A stretch of DNA of 64,000 nt from DMER64 sp964542305 (lineage in GTDB: Bacteria > Bacteroidota > Bacteroidia > Bacteroidales > UBA932). The DNA is taken from assembly GCA_964542305.1 (NCBI GenBank), contig CAZITX010000013.1, positions 9,786 to 73,785 of the forward strand. Direction: 5' to 3'. The notes beneath the pieces are model-generated. The model was given only the letters and a program-made list of their open reading frames with translations. It made no database searches and had not been told where the DNA came from. Shown here piece by piece: positions 26,084 through 36,383 of the stretch. The position numbers were made by a program, and so were the translations under genes. Position 1 is the first letter of the stretch; the number at the start of each line of letters is the position of its first letter.

Positions 26084-27694
26084 GGGAGCATACAGAACTT
26101 CCAACGCTTTTTGAAGAACGTTATCAATCTTTCCAAGGTACGGGTAAAAGCCCTTGTCTTCCAGGCGCGTATTCCTTCCTATATAAGCTTTGATCTGGGT
26201 CATTAGTATATCCCCGCATTCATCCCATTGATGAGAGACCGGGTTAATTCCCTGTTTACGCAGGTAAGCCAAAAAATCCTGTCTGAGAGATGTTTGGGCA
26301 AAAAAGGCTTCCAGCTCCGCCAGGTTATTTATTGACTGCAGCTCTTTCCGGTGACGGTCGGCGTAATCCATACTGAAACGAATTGGCAGATTCTGCCTGG
26401 AGATCCTCAAGTACAGATCATTCACTCCTGCCGTATCCAGGGGAACAAATACATCCGGGATGATACCACCGCCGCCATAAAGCACTTTTCCCGCAGCAGT
26501 CACGTAACGCAAAGAATCGTTTTTGGGGATGGAATCCTCCTGCATCAATTCTCCGTTCCTGTAACGATCAATCAGATCGTAAGCGTATTCCCTGGTGTTA
26601 TTTCCGTATGGTTTCTGAATGGACCTTCCCAAAGGAGTGTAAAAACGGGCAACCGTCAAACGCAACCCTGAATTGTCCGAAAAATAAACCGGTTCCTGGA
26701 CCAATCCTTTCCCGTAGGAGCGTCTCCCCACTATTGTCCCCCTGTCGTTATCCTGCAATGCTCCGGCCATGATTTCGGAAGAGGAAGCTGAGGCTTCGTT
26801 TACCAGAACCGCCAATGGCATATCGTAACAAAAACCGCGCTTTTTTGTATAAAAATCCTGTCGGTCACGGTGAGTGCCTTCCGTATATACAATCAGTTTG
26901 TTTTCATCCAGAAATTCTCCTGTAATTTTTAGTGCCTGGTCCAGGTATCCTCCTGTATTGTCACGCAAATCGAATATTACCTGTTTCATGCCCTCTTTCA
27001 TAAGATCGGCAATGGCTCCAAGCACTTCGGCGTAGCTCGTCATGGAAAACCGGGATAATTTGATATATCCGGTAACAGAATCGGCCATATAGGCCACATC
27101 CACACTATGAACCGGGATCTTGTCCCTGATAATGGAAAAACAGATAGGCTCCTTTTCTCCGTAACGTTTTACCCAAACGTCAACTGTTGACCCTTTGGGT
27201 CCTTTTAAAAGACTGACTATGGAATCCTGAGGCAACCCCACTCCGGCTATGGTTTGTGTATCCACTTTTATGATCTTGTCTCCGGGCTGCAATCCCATTC
27301 TTTCAGAAGGGCCTCCCACAACCACATTGATCACCGTGGCTGTGTCCTGGGGGACATTAAACACTATGCCGATACCTTCAATATTGCCTCTGAGTTCCTC
27401 ATCGGCCGAACGCAATTCATCAGGAGACAGGTATATGGAATGCGGGTCCAGTTCTTCCATGATATAGGGAAGTGTTTTTTCTATAAAATCTTCCACATCT
27501 ACCGAATCTACATAATTGCTTTCTATCTGTTTCAGTATCAATTCCAGTTTGGACCATTCCCTTCCCAGTTTGCCATTGGCGGTTCCTGCCTGATCTCTGT
27601 ACACCTGCCATCTGAGGATTCCTGCTATCCCCACGGCAATCAATATGATAAGGACAATGGCTCCTGTCCTTCTTGTTTTTCTTTGTTCTTCCAT
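26018..27694 (-). CDS. ctpA: S41-family C-terminal processing protease
   Basis: The 558-residue protein has an N-terminal membrane anchor (about 11-28), a PDZ domain (about 105-180) and the S41 catalytic domain. The segment NEASASSSEIMAGALQD (299-315) contains the catalytic Ser (304 by alignment with the SASASE consensus), and GRRSYGKGLVQ (323-333) holds the catalytic Lys329. A ~200-residue C-terminal extension follows, usual in Bacteroidota. It degrades or trims periplasmic proteins from the C-terminus. It starts 2 bases after the deaminase gene and overlaps era tail-to-tail by 66 bases. Confidence 0.92.
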   Translation of the reverse strand: MEEQRKTRRTGAIVLIILIAVGIAGILRWQVYRDQAGTANGKLGREWSKLELILKQIESNYVDSVDVEDFIEKTLPYIMEELDPHSIYLSPDELRSADEELRGNIEGIGIVFNVPQDTATVINVVVGGPSERMGLQPGDKIIKVDTQTIAGVGLPQDSIVSLLKGPKGSTVDVWVKRYGEKEPICFSIIRDKIPVHSVDVAYMADSVTGYIKLSRFSMTSYAEVLGAIADLMKEGMKQVIFDLRDNTGGYLDQALKITGEFLDENKLIVYTEGTHRDRQDFYTKKRGFCYDMPLAVLVNEASASSSEIMAGALQDNDRGTIVGRRSYGKGLVQEPVYFSDNSGLRLTVARFYTPLGRSIQKPYGNNTREYAYDLIDRYRNGELMQEDSIPKNDSLRYVTAAGKVLYGGGGIIPDVFVPLDTAGVNDLYLRISRQNLPIRFSMDYADRHRKELQSINNLAELEAFFAQTSLRQDFLAYLRKQGINPVSHQWDECGDILMTQIKAYIGRNTRLEDKGFYPYLGKIDNVLQKALEVLYAPLVTELPESGLVLAPIGNDFDE

Positions 27695-27696
27695 TT

Positions 27697-28107
27697 TTAC
27701 ATTTTTTCTACACGAACACCCGCACGTCTCAACAGCTCAAGACCTTCCTCTGAACGGTAATCGTCACGGTAAACTACGCGTACAATACCTGCCTGAATAA
27801 TCAGCTTGGCACATTCAATACATGGAGAGGCCGTAATATATATAGTAGCTCCGTCACTGCTGTTGTTACTCCTTGCTACTTTGGTTATGGCATTTGCTTC
27901 TGCATGCAATACATAAGATTTGGTGCTGCCATCCTCATTTTCGCAAACATTTTCAAAACCACGCGGGGTCCCGTTATAACCGTCAGAAATGATCATCCGG
28001 TCCTTAACCATAAGGGCCCCCACCTTTCTGCGTTCACAATAAGAATTCTGAGCCCATATTTGTGCCATTTCCAGGTAATGAAGATCGAACTGGGTCTGTT
28101 TATCCAT
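27697..28107 (-). CDS. dCMP/deoxycytidylate deaminase family protein
   Basis: The 136-residue protein is a zinc-dependent deaminase with HAEANAI (His and catalytic Glu) and PCIECAKLI (two zinc-binding Cys). The N-terminal MAQIWAQNSYCERRKVGALMVKDRMIISDGYNGTP region is typical of the dCMP deaminase (ComEB) subfamily, which converts dCMP to dUMP for dTTP synthesis. It overlaps the upstream acyl-CoA ligase gene by 8 bases. The subfamily assignment is good, but the substrate has not been tested here. Confidence 0.9.
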   Translation of the reverse strand: MDKQTQFDLHYLEMAQIWAQNSYCERRKVGALMVKDRMIISDGYNGTPRGFENVCENEDGSTKSYVLHAEANAITKVARSNNSSDGATIYITASPCIECAKLIIQAGIVRVVYRDDYRSEEGLELLRRAGVRVEKM

Positions 28108-29770
28108 TGTATAAGAAACGTTTAATACTTCTTTTAGGAGTTTTTTCGAATTCCTCCGGGACTATACGTACTTTGGATATCTGGCAATATTTTGGCAATT
28201 CCAGGTTGATCTGCGCCCGCATGGCTTCCATGGTAGTATCCATAGCCGTGTCAGGGAGCCCGTCTGCTGCTGCTTTTTCAAAATCGGGATATACCAGGGC
28301 TACCAGTTTCCCGTCTTCCATTATTACCAGACATTCGCTTACGTATGACATATTGTTTATGGAGCTTTCAATTTCTTCAGGATAAATATTCTGTCCGTTA
28401 GGTCCCAGGATCATGGTTTTGGAACGGCCCTTAATAAACAGATAGCCGTCCTTATCCATGGTTCCCATATCCCCCGTTTTCAGCCACCCGTCCGGAGTAA
28501 AGATCTCTTCAGTGGCTTCGGGATTTTTATAATATCCCAGCATAACATTGTCCCCGTGAAGCTGGATCTCTCCGGGAACCGATAACGGGTCCTGTGAATC
28601 AATGCGTATGGTCATTCTGGGAGCTGCTTTTCCACAGGAATACAACGGCCTTTTATCCCACGCGGCATAGGATACTATGGGGCCACATTCGGTAAGTCCG
28701 TATCCTACGGTAAAAGCCAGGTTTATGCTCTTGAGGAACGGTTCCACTTCATGATTCAACGGAGCCCCTCCTATGATAATTTCCACAAACTCGCCTCCGA
28801 AAGCTTTTACAAGTTCATCATGAATACGTCTTTTTATCTTCTGATCAATAAAAGGCATCCGCAACATTACTTTAATGGATGGACGCTTGAGTAATGGCAG
28901 CAATTTTTGTTTGTATATTTTTTCTATGATCATGGGAACGGCTATGATCACTTTGGGTTTGACGTTTTGAAATGCTTCCGCAATAACTTTGGGCGAAGGG
29001 GTCCTGGTAAGAAAATGCACATGGCAACCGCTGCTAAGTTCAAAAAGCAATTCAAACATCAGTCCGTACATATGAGCAGAGGGCAGCATGGATACTACCT
29101 TGGCACCGTTACTGACCTGGGGTAAAACTTCCCATCCAAAAAGTATGTTCGACAGCAGTGAACGGTATGGCAGCATTACACCTTTTGAAAAACCGGTGGT
29201 TCCGCTGGTATAATTGATCAAAGCCAATTCTTCGGGATTGTCTTTATGGAAACGCACATCTTCCGGTTTCATGCCGTCCGGGTATATCTTTTTGTAGATG
29301 GCATTGATGTTCTTCCTGATACTGACTATTTCCTGATCCGGTGTATAAAGAATAGCAAAATCATTTAATCCCACAATAGCTTCCAGATTCGGCATCTCCA
29401 ATTCGCTCAACCCTTCCCATACCTGCTCTCCCACAAAGAATATCCGTGCATCTGAATGATTTACAAGGTGCTGTATGTTCCCGGGTTTAAACTCATGCAA
29501 AATGGGAACTACCACAGCCCCGTATGTAACAGTAGCCAGAAACGCCACGGCCCAATTAGCCTGGTTCCTGCCGCATAATGCCACTTTGTCACCCTTCTTT
29601 AGTCCGCATTTTTCAAAACCTATATGGATCATCCTTATACGGCGAACCAGATCCCTGTAATAGAGTATTTCCCCGTGAAAATCCGTCAGAGCTTTGAAAT
29701 CCCAATATTTTTGAAAACTTTTTTCAAAAAGTTCGTTCAGGGATTTAGTGTTAAAAATGTCCTGATTCAT
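28100..29770 (-). CDS. AMP-dependent long-chain acyl-CoA synthetase/ligase
   Basis: The 556-residue protein belongs to the ANL superfamily. It has the P-loop-like LINYTSGTTGFSKGVML, the A5 region VGYGLTECGPIVSYA, and GWLKTGDMGTMDKDGYLFIKGRSKTMI, which contains the conserved TGD and hinge. It activates a carboxylic acid, probably a long-chain fatty acid, to an acyl-adenylate and then an acyl-CoA. No transmembrane segment is clear, but such enzymes often associate with the membrane. It lies downstream of the msbA-type exporter gene by 17 bases on the same strand. Confidence 0.88.
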   Translation of the reverse strand: MNQDIFNTKSLNELFEKSFQKYWDFKALTDFHGEILYYRDLVRRIRMIHIGFEKCGLKKGDKVALCGRNQANWAVAFLATVTYGAVVVPILHEFKPGNIQHLVNHSDARIFFVGEQVWEGLSELEMPNLEAIVGLNDFAILYTPDQEIVSIRKNINAIYKKIYPDGMKPEDVRFHKDNPEELALINYTSGTTGFSKGVMLPYRSLLSNILFGWEVLPQVSNGAKVVSMLPSAHMYGLMFELLFELSSGCHVHFLTRTPSPKVIAEAFQNVKPKVIIAVPMIIEKIYKQKLLPLLKRPSIKVMLRMPFIDQKIKRRIHDELVKAFGGEFVEIIIGGAPLNHEVEPFLKSINLAFTVGYGLTECGPIVSYAAWDKRPLYSCGKAAPRMTIRIDSQDPLSVPGEIQLHGDNVMLGYYKNPEATEEIFTPDGWLKTGDMGTMDKDGYLFIKGRSKTMILGPNGQNIYPEEIESSINNMSYVSECLVIMEDGKLVALVYPDFEKAAADGLPDTAMDTTMEAMRAQINLELPKYCQISKVRIVPEEFEKTPKRSIKRFLYNG

Positions 29771-29787
29771 ATTATTTTATTTGAAGG

Positions 29788-31620
29788 TTATCCAAAAACT
29801 TGTAAATCACATAAATGACGGTACATACCCTCATTCGCCAACAACGCCTCGTGGGTCCCTCTTTCCACGATCATTCCCTTGTTCATCACAACAATCTCAT
29901 GCGCATTTCTTATTGTAGAAAGCCGGTGGGCAATGATTACCGTCGTCCGGTTTTTCATTAGTTTGGTTAAAGCTTCCTGCACCATTTTCTCGCTTTCAGT
30001 ATCCAGTGCCGAAGTTGCCTCGTCCAGGATCAAAATGGGCGGATTCTTAAGTACTGCCCGGGCAATAGCAATGCGTTGCCGCTGACCACCCGATAACTTA
30101 CCTCCCCGGTCTCCAATATTGGTATCGTAACCATGCTCCATTTCCATAATAAAATCATGGGCGTTGGCGATTTCAGCAGCACGCCGGACCGCTTCCAAAG
30201 GAGCATTTTCCAATCCAAAGGTAATATTATTTGCAACAGTATCGTTGAACAGGATGGCTTCCTGTGTTACAATGCCCATCAAACCTATCAGGTCTTTGGG
30301 TTGATACCGTTTAATATTAACTCCGTCCAGCAGCACTTCTCCTTCCTCAACATCGTAGAAACGGGGCAACAGGTCTGCCAAAGTGGTTTTACCGGCACCC
30401 GAAGGTCCAACCAGGGCAATGATCTTCCCTTTGGGAATAACCAGGTTGATATCCCGCAACACGTAAGGATCGTTAACATTGTAGCGGAAACTTACATTCC
30501 TGTACTCCAGGGATTCACTGAATTCTTTTACAGGAAGGGCTTTCGGGTCCTTTTTAATCTCAACCGGAACATCCATAATATCAAAAATACGGTGTGCTGA
30601 CACCATTCCTTTCCGGATCATGGCATATGCTTTTGTAATGGATTTTGCCGGTTCCAGCACCCTCCAGTAAAAACCAATATAAACCACAAACTCGGGCCAG
30701 CTCATACCCAATTCTCCGTGGACCTGAAGCCAACCTCCGTAAAACAAGATAGCCGCCGCTACGGCTATACCCAGGAATTCACTCAGAGGAGAGGCCAGTT
30801 CCTGGCGGTTATACAACTGTTTTGTGGCTTGCCTGTGCTGATCGTTAATGGTTCCAAAACGATCCCTGACATATTGTTGTGCATTGAATGCCTTAACGAT
30901 CCGGCTACCGGAAATGGCTTCCTCAAAATGACTCAGCAATTTTCCCAGGAGGCTTTGAGATACCTCGGCCCCGGAACGTAATGCCCGGGTTATTCTTCCT
31001 ATAAGCAAGGCAGACACCGGCAATGTAATCAGTGTAACCAATGTAAGCTTGGGACTCATATAAAAAAGCATGGAAAGAAATCCCAGAACAAGCAAGGGAT
31101 CGCGAAAGATCACATGAAATGAACTTGCTACGGAGTTTTGCACCTCGTTCACATCATTTGATATGGAAGAAAGCAAGTCCCCCTTCCTTTGCTTGTGAAA
31201 ATACCCTATATGCAACCGGCTGATCTTGCGGAACAGATCGTCCCGGACATTTTTCATAAGACGTGTCCGCACGCTTACCAATACCCTCTGGGAAAGATAA
31301 TGAGTTATATTGGATAACAATGAAGCAGCGAGCAGCGACACCGACACATAGACAAGGGCCATCATAAGCCCGTCTTGTGTCTTTATCTTTAGTAAATAAT
31401 AACGGAAAATATCCACTATATATGAAAGAGAAAAGCTGTATTCGGGCCGGATTATTTCACCGGTCAGGGTATCAGGTTCAAACAATACGGTCAGCAACGG
31501 AGCTATAAGCGCATAATTGGCAATCCCAAAGAGAACGCTAAAAACGGATAGCACCAGGTAGGCAGGCCAGTATTTTCCGTACGGTTTCCCGTATGCCAGT
31601 ATACGCAGGAAGGATTTCAT
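29788..31620 (-). CDS. msbA: MsbA-type ABC exporter (fused permease-ATPase)
   Basis: The 610-residue half-transporter has six membrane helices in the first ~330 residues. The ATPase domain follows with Walker A GPSGAGKTT, signature LSGGQRQR and Walker B ILILDEATSALD. It should function as a homodimer. In Bacteroidota this type is usually annotated as an MsbA-like lipid A or lipid flippase, but drug export cannot be excluded. It starts at the stop codon of the DUF4834 gene (1-base overlap) within the recQ-to-ctpA minus-strand run. Confidence 0.85.
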   Translation of the reverse strand: MKSFLRILAYGKPYGKYWPAYLVLSVFSVLFGIANYALIAPLLTVLFEPDTLTGEIIRPEYSFSLSYIVDIFRYYLLKIKTQDGLMMALVYVSVSLLAASLLSNITHYLSQRVLVSVRTRLMKNVRDDLFRKISRLHIGYFHKQRKGDLLSSISNDVNEVQNSVASSFHVIFRDPLLVLGFLSMLFYMSPKLTLVTLITLPVSALLIGRITRALRSGAEVSQSLLGKLLSHFEEAISGSRIVKAFNAQQYVRDRFGTINDQHRQATKQLYNRQELASPLSEFLGIAVAAAILFYGGWLQVHGELGMSWPEFVVYIGFYWRVLEPAKSITKAYAMIRKGMVSAHRIFDIMDVPVEIKKDPKALPVKEFSESLEYRNVSFRYNVNDPYVLRDINLVIPKGKIIALVGPSGAGKTTLADLLPRFYDVEEGEVLLDGVNIKRYQPKDLIGLMGIVTQEAILFNDTVANNITFGLENAPLEAVRRAAEIANAHDFIMEMEHGYDTNIGDRGGKLSGGQRQRIAIARAVLKNPPILILDEATSALDTESEKMVQEALTKLMKNRTTVIIAHRLSTIRNAHEIVVMNKGMIVERGTHEALLANEGMYRHLCDLQVFG

Positions 31621-31850
31621 TAATCTTTAATTTCTTCGTAATCAACGTAATCTCCCGTATTTTTATCTATACGTTTTTTGCGGGTTCTTTTAATGTTGCT
31701 TTTTTGTTGGGTTTGTGGGTTTTGGGGATCTTGTGGATTTTGTCCTCGCCTTTGCATCTGACGGATTTTCATGGCTAAAAGCCAGGGAATCAGGCGTATT
31801 AACAGGAATCCTCCCAGCATAATTATGAAAAGAATTGTAAAAAATGTCAT
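31620..31850 (-). CDS. DUF4834 small membrane protein
   Basis: The 76-residue protein begins with a membrane helix (about 4-26, FFTILFIIMLGGFLLIRLIPWLL), followed by a polar Gln/Asn/Pro-rich linker. The conserved tail contains IDKNTGDYVDYEEIKD, which is typical of DUF4834, a Bacteroidota family of unknown function. It is wedged between the DUF3352-like gene (1-base gap) and the exporter gene (1-base overlap). Confidence 0.78.
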   Translation of the reverse strand: MTFFTILFIIMLGGFLLIRLIPWLLAMKIRQMQRRGQNPQDPQNPQTQQKSNIKRTRKKRIDKNTGDYVDYEEIKD

Positions 31851-31851
31851 T

Positions 31852-34122
31852 TTAATTGAGCATTATGGTAAGAGGTTTTCCCTCAATAGTTGTGCCGCGC
31901 AGTTCATAAGGACCGGAAATTTCAATTTCAGCAAGCGGATCCAGGCAATCTTTCTGTGTAACCATAGCACGGATTTGTCCTTCTTGAGACAACACAACTG
32001 TCTGACTGTTAGTGTATATTACCCATGATCCTGTTTCCCCGTAACGGATGTAGCGCGGTTTTCCAGTCAGGTAGTCAGGGATCAAAAAATCATTCCACTC
32101 CGTGACCCCGGTACCGAACCTGTTATAACAACGCAATACATTATCCTGGTGAACCAGCAGGATCAGGTAATCTTTGTTCCCGCGGGGATCAAAAACATAG
32201 GGACCATAAAGGATACTTGTTGTATACGCCCGGGGATACGGCGACACATTACGTCCCAACCTGTCCAGCAAATACAACCTGTTGCCTATGGTAAACAACA
32301 TTTGTAATTTGTTGTTTTTTAAAAAATCTATCTGTTCCACCCTGTCCTGTATGGTTCCTTCCATTGTTTTTTCCCACAATGTTTTTCCTAAATGATCCCT
32401 CAGAATAAGCCGGCATTCGGGCCACGGTGTCTGGTACAGCTGGTTCTCTTTTCGTGTGAAATGATTAAATACGGTATATGGTGGGCTCTCCCGTACCAGT
32501 GAATCCTGAACCGAGCCCTTCCTTATTCGAATAGTCTGCTGACGTGGAATGAGCGGAGACGTTTCAAGGGAGTCTCCGTAAACAGAAAGGTGCGTATACA
32601 TACGATCTTCCAAGGCAGAAAACTGCAAAAAAACGAATTGGGCATTGTATGAACTCCATTCACGGAGTCTTTGTGCATACCTTTTATCCACAACAGGTTC
32701 CAGTAGATCCAGACCAACTGAAGGCTGCAGGAACAAACTCAAATTGGAGGCATTCATAAAACTTGCCGAGATTTTTGTCCTGCCGACGGCATCTGCCAGT
32801 GAATGATAATTTCCGCTCCGGTGTTTGCCGAGTATATCATTTAGAAGGTCCTGTGGTCCCAGCAAAATGGAAGATCCCATGTAACAATAATAATCCGCCT
32901 TACACAAACCGAAAACCGGTCCGAAAATGTCTTTAAGAAGTCCGGGTCTTGGGTTTACCATCACCTTGTCTTCTTCCTGTTTTCCCAACAAGGCAAATTG
33001 AATTTTGGCCTGATGTATATACCGGGAATGAATCACGGTTATCCATTGAGCACTGTTCCTGAAAGGTATGCAAGCCATAGATATTTCACTGGGATATAAC
33101 AGGTTGAACCATTCCAGTGTTTCGCTATCCGGATTCTTTCGGCTTTTTTTATGCAATTCAAGGTACCTGTTGTATCTATCCAGGTACATCTGAAAGTCAG
33201 AAAACCCCAGGAATAAACCTGCCAGAGTGGCAGCAGGCAATACCTCTGTAGCCATTAACGATTGCGTTTGCTGACCTGTGAACGTGGCAAAATAATGTTC
33301 CTGTCCACCTGATAGCATGGAGTACCCGTCCATTCTGACCTGGTTGTTCTCAATAAATCCATCCAGCACGGTCCAACCCGCAGTAGTGCTCAAAAAAGAA
33401 GCGTATTTCTGTAGCGGCACACCCAGATATGCAGCAAAAAGTGCCGGAATACGCGCATGTGGAACAAATGTTCTGACAGGTTTTGAAACAGAGGTTTCTT
33501 CAACCAGCCGGGCAAATTCCGGATCGTCCATCAAGGAAGTTCCGTTTTTTAAATGACGCAGCGACGATTCCAGAACCACAAGGGATGATGACATCATTAA
33601 AATATCAGGCACATAAGCAGCGTAAACGTTTTGATCTTCATTTTCTCCAAAAAATGTATATATGGTCTGCCCGTCATAAGATCTTGTTTTGTAAGGGATC
33701 CCGGTTGAATCAATAAATGAGTACCACCATTGAGGATCGGTGGCATCAGCCCCGGATAAGCAAAAAAGAGTGCTCAACGTGTTTTTTGCCGAAGGATGCA
33801 ACGAACACAATGCCTCGGCTTTCCTCATTCCGGGATATTCCGGAACAGTAGTTTCATTAATGGTTTTCAATAAACGGCCTAATCCATCTTCCGGATGAAA
33901 AAAACGCTCCAGGTAACCACCCGGTACAAGAATATTGCCGGTCAAGGTGTTCACTTGATTGAAATGCTGTACCAGAACTGCATCCAGGGGAACAGCACGG
34001 TATGTGTCATTCCGGACATTATGGTTATAAGGCTTCCTGAAAAGCATCAAATATCCGAAGACGGAAGCCCCGGCCAAAAAAAGAGACAACAGGCTTAAAA
34101 ATATGATGGTACGTTTTCGCAT
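31852..34122 (-). CDS. Large membrane-anchored protein, DUF3352-like
   Basis: I do not recognise a function. From the ATG at 34122 (MRKRTIIFLSLLSLFLAGASVFGYL) the 756-residue protein has one N-terminal membrane anchor or uncleaved signal and a large extracytoplasmic region. This includes ALVQHFNQVNTLTGN and a C-terminal part with WD/propeller-like stretches (LLDRLGRNVSPYPRAYTTSILYGPYVFDPRGNKDYL). The pattern resembles the DUF3352 proteins of Bacteroidota. An upstream in-frame ATG at 34158 overlaps recQ and would add 12 polar residues before the anchor. It lies 19 bases downstream of recQ. Confidence 0.6.
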   Translation of the reverse strand: MRKRTIIFLSLLSLFLAGASVFGYLMLFRKPYNHNVRNDTYRAVPLDAVLVQHFNQVNTLTGNILVPGGYLERFFHPEDGLGRLLKTINETTVPEYPGMRKAEALCSLHPSAKNTLSTLFCLSGADATDPQWWYSFIDSTGIPYKTRSYDGQTIYTFFGENEDQNVYAAYVPDILMMSSSLVVLESSLRHLKNGTSLMDDPEFARLVEETSVSKPVRTFVPHARIPALFAAYLGVPLQKYASFLSTTAGWTVLDGFIENNQVRMDGYSMLSGGQEHYFATFTGQQTQSLMATEVLPAATLAGLFLGFSDFQMYLDRYNRYLELHKKSRKNPDSETLEWFNLLYPSEISMACIPFRNSAQWITVIHSRYIHQAKIQFALLGKQEEDKVMVNPRPGLLKDIFGPVFGLCKADYYCYMGSSILLGPQDLLNDILGKHRSGNYHSLADAVGRTKISASFMNASNLSLFLQPSVGLDLLEPVVDKRYAQRLREWSSYNAQFVFLQFSALEDRMYTHLSVYGDSLETSPLIPRQQTIRIRKGSVQDSLVRESPPYTVFNHFTRKENQLYQTPWPECRLILRDHLGKTLWEKTMEGTIQDRVEQIDFLKNNKLQMLFTIGNRLYLLDRLGRNVSPYPRAYTTSILYGPYVFDPRGNKDYLILLVHQDNVLRCYNRFGTGVTEWNDFLIPDYLTGKPRYIRYGETGSWVIYTNSQTVVLSQEGQIRAMVTQKDCLDPLAEIEISGPYELRGTTIEGKPLTIMLN

Positions 34123-34141
34123 AAATGACAAAGATAAAACA

Positions 34142-36328
34142 TCAGTTGGCAACCTCAACTAAAAATTTTATCCTTACAAGCCTCACTTCTTCTTCAGTAT
34201 ACTCTGATCCCAGCTCTTTCACGGCTTCCGCCAAAGATTCGGATTGTGCTTCGTAACGAAAATAATCGAATATATTTTCCAGTTTATCATCGTCAATGAC
34301 CTGCTGCAAATAATAATCAATATCCAGCTTAGTGCCCGAATTAACAATAACTTCAATCTCTTCCAGCAATTCATCCAGGGAAAGTCCTTTGGCATCGGCA
34401 ATATCTTCAAAATCCATTTTCCGGTCTATACTCTGAATGATATAGACCTTATTTACAGATTTATTGATAACAGATTTGACGACCATATCCTGTGGTCGGA
34501 TAATTTCATTCTCCTCAACGTATTTATTGATCAATTCAACAAACGGCCTCCCGAATTTCCTGGCCTTGCCTTCTCCCACTCCCTGGCAATGTACCAATTC
34601 TTCAATCGTTACCGGATAAAGGATGGACATGTCTTCCAGGCTGATGTCCTGAAATATGACAAAAGGCGCGAGTTTTAACTTGTGAGCCATATCCCTGCGA
34701 AGGTCCTTGAGCAGGGCCAGCAAAGTGGTATCTCCCCCTCCTCCGCCGGCTTTGGAGGGTGTATCTGAAGTGTTCGTCTCCTCTTCCATCTCCCTGTCCT
34801 CAAAAAGCATCAGGGGAGACGGGTTTTCCAGGAATTCTTTTCCCGCCGGAGTAACGGACAAGGCCCCGTATTTTTCTATGTCTTTTTCCAGAAAATGGTG
34901 AATCAGCCCCTGCCGCAGGACCGCATTCCAGAAATGGGCGGATCTGTCCTTTCCCATACCGTAAACATCCAGTTTGTGATGCTGGTAGGATTTGATCATG
35001 GAATTGGTTACGCCGGCAATAATGTTGGCCACGTGTTCAGCATTGAACTGTTCCAGGGATTTTTGCACCGCTTCCAGGGCCAGGCACATTTCTTCCTGCC
35101 CGTCAAACTGTTTCTTGGGATGCAGGCAATTGTCACAATTCGTACAATTCTCCCGATGGTAATCTTCTCCGAAATAATTCAGCAAAATCTTCCGGCGGCA
35201 AACATTTGTCTCTGCATAAGCCACCGTTTCCATCAGCAGCTGCTTGCTCACTTCTTGCTCCGCTATAGGTTTGCCCTGTTTGAACTTTTCCAGTTTCTGA
35301 ATGTCTTTGTAACTGTAAAAAGCAATGCATTTGCCTTCTCCTCCGTCGCGCCCGGCCCTTCCGGTCTCCTGGTAGTACCCTTCCAGAGATTTGGGTATAT
35401 CATAATGAATGACAAACCTGACGTCCGGCTTGTCAATCCCCATCCCGAAAGCAATGGTTGCCACAATGACATCAATATCTTCCATCAGGAACTGATCCTG
35501 GGTTTTTGAGCGAATTGCCGCATCCATTCCGGCATGGTACGGAAGTGCACGGATCCCGTTTACCTGTAAAAAAGAGGCGATCTCTTCCACTTTTTTGCGA
35601 CTCAGGCAGTATACAATACCGCTTTTCCCGGAATTCTGCCGGATAAACTTAACCAGCTCTTTATTTACGTTCACCTTGGGCCTTACTTCGTAATACAGGT
35701 TTTCCCGATTGAAAGATGTTTTAAAAACACGTGCTTCCATCATGCCCAGATTCTTCTGTATATCTTGCTGCACCTTAGGGGTTGCGGTGGCAGTAAGCGC
35801 AATGATGGGAGCTTTCCCTATCTCTTTTACCAAAGGACGTATCCTGCGGTATTCCGGACGGAAATCATGACCCCATTCCGAAATACAGTGCGCTTCGTCA
35901 ATGGCATATAAGGAAATATTGATCTGCTTAAGAAGTTGAATGTTTTCCGTTTTGGTAAGTGACTCGGGGGCCACATAAAGCAATTTTGTATTCCCGGAAA
36001 GCAGGGATTCCCTGACTTCCACCACCTGGGTTTTACTCAGAGATGAATTCAGAAAATGGGCCACGCCGTAATTGTCGGTTGAAAAGCCCCGAATAGCATC
36101 TACCTGGTTTTTCATAAGGGCTATCAGGGGTGAAATAACCACGGCTGTGCCTTCCATTAATATGGCCGGTAACTGGTAGCATAAGGACTTCCCTCCTCCT
36201 GTCGGCATCAGCACAAAAGCATCTCCCCCGTTCATCAAATGGGTTATGATCTCTTCTTGCTGTCCTTTGAATGAGTTAAAACCAAAATGCTTTTTCAGCT
36301 GAAAGTGCAATTCAGATGAAGTACACAT
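34142..36328 (-). CDS. recQ: ATP-dependent DNA helicase RecQ
   Basis: RecQ unwinds DNA 3' to 5' in recombination repair. The 728-residue protein has the Walker A region PTGGGKSLCYQLPA, the DEAH box in YAIDEAHCISEWGHDFRPEY and the helicase C-domain GRAGRDGGEGKC. An RQC zinc-binding part has cysteines in NVCRRK, ENCTNCDNC. An HRDC domain (LKDLRRDMAHKLKLAPFVIFQDISL) is followed by an extra C-terminal helical extension, common in Bacteroidota RecQ. It is the first gene of a seven-gene minus-strand run down to ctpA. Confidence 0.95.
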   Translation of the reverse strand: MCTSSELHFQLKKHFGFNSFKGQQEEIITHLMNGGDAFVLMPTGGGKSLCYQLPAILMEGTAVVISPLIALMKNQVDAIRGFSTDNYGVAHFLNSSLSKTQVVEVRESLLSGNTKLLYVAPESLTKTENIQLLKQINISLYAIDEAHCISEWGHDFRPEYRRIRPLVKEIGKAPIIALTATATPKVQQDIQKNLGMMEARVFKTSFNRENLYYEVRPKVNVNKELVKFIRQNSGKSGIVYCLSRKKVEEIASFLQVNGIRALPYHAGMDAAIRSKTQDQFLMEDIDVIVATIAFGMGIDKPDVRFVIHYDIPKSLEGYYQETGRAGRDGGEGKCIAFYSYKDIQKLEKFKQGKPIAEQEVSKQLLMETVAYAETNVCRRKILLNYFGEDYHRENCTNCDNCLHPKKQFDGQEEMCLALEAVQKSLEQFNAEHVANIIAGVTNSMIKSYQHHKLDVYGMGKDRSAHFWNAVLRQGLIHHFLEKDIEKYGALSVTPAGKEFLENPSPLMLFEDREMEEETNTSDTPSKAGGGGGDTTLLALLKDLRRDMAHKLKLAPFVIFQDISLEDMSILYPVTIEELVHCQGVGEGKARKFGRPFVELINKYVEENEIIRPQDMVVKSVINKSVNKVYIIQSIDRKMDFEDIADAKGLSLDELLEEIEVIVNSGTKLDIDYYLQQVIDDDKLENIFDYFRYEAQSESLAEAVKELGSEYTEEEVRLVRIKFLVEVAN

Positions 36329-36335
36329 ATTTTAC

Positions 36336-36343
36336 TACCTTTG
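36336..36343 (+). promoter_or_regulatory. -7 box for the kdsD operon
   Basis: TACCTTTG is a perfect fit to TAnnTTTG and lies 40 bases before the ATG at 36384. No TTTG is seen 19-21 bases upstream. It is in the recQ-kdsD intergenic region. Confidence 0.5.
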
Positions 36344-36383
36344 TGCACTAAGTTATACGTTTGTTTTGTTCTTTCAAAATTTT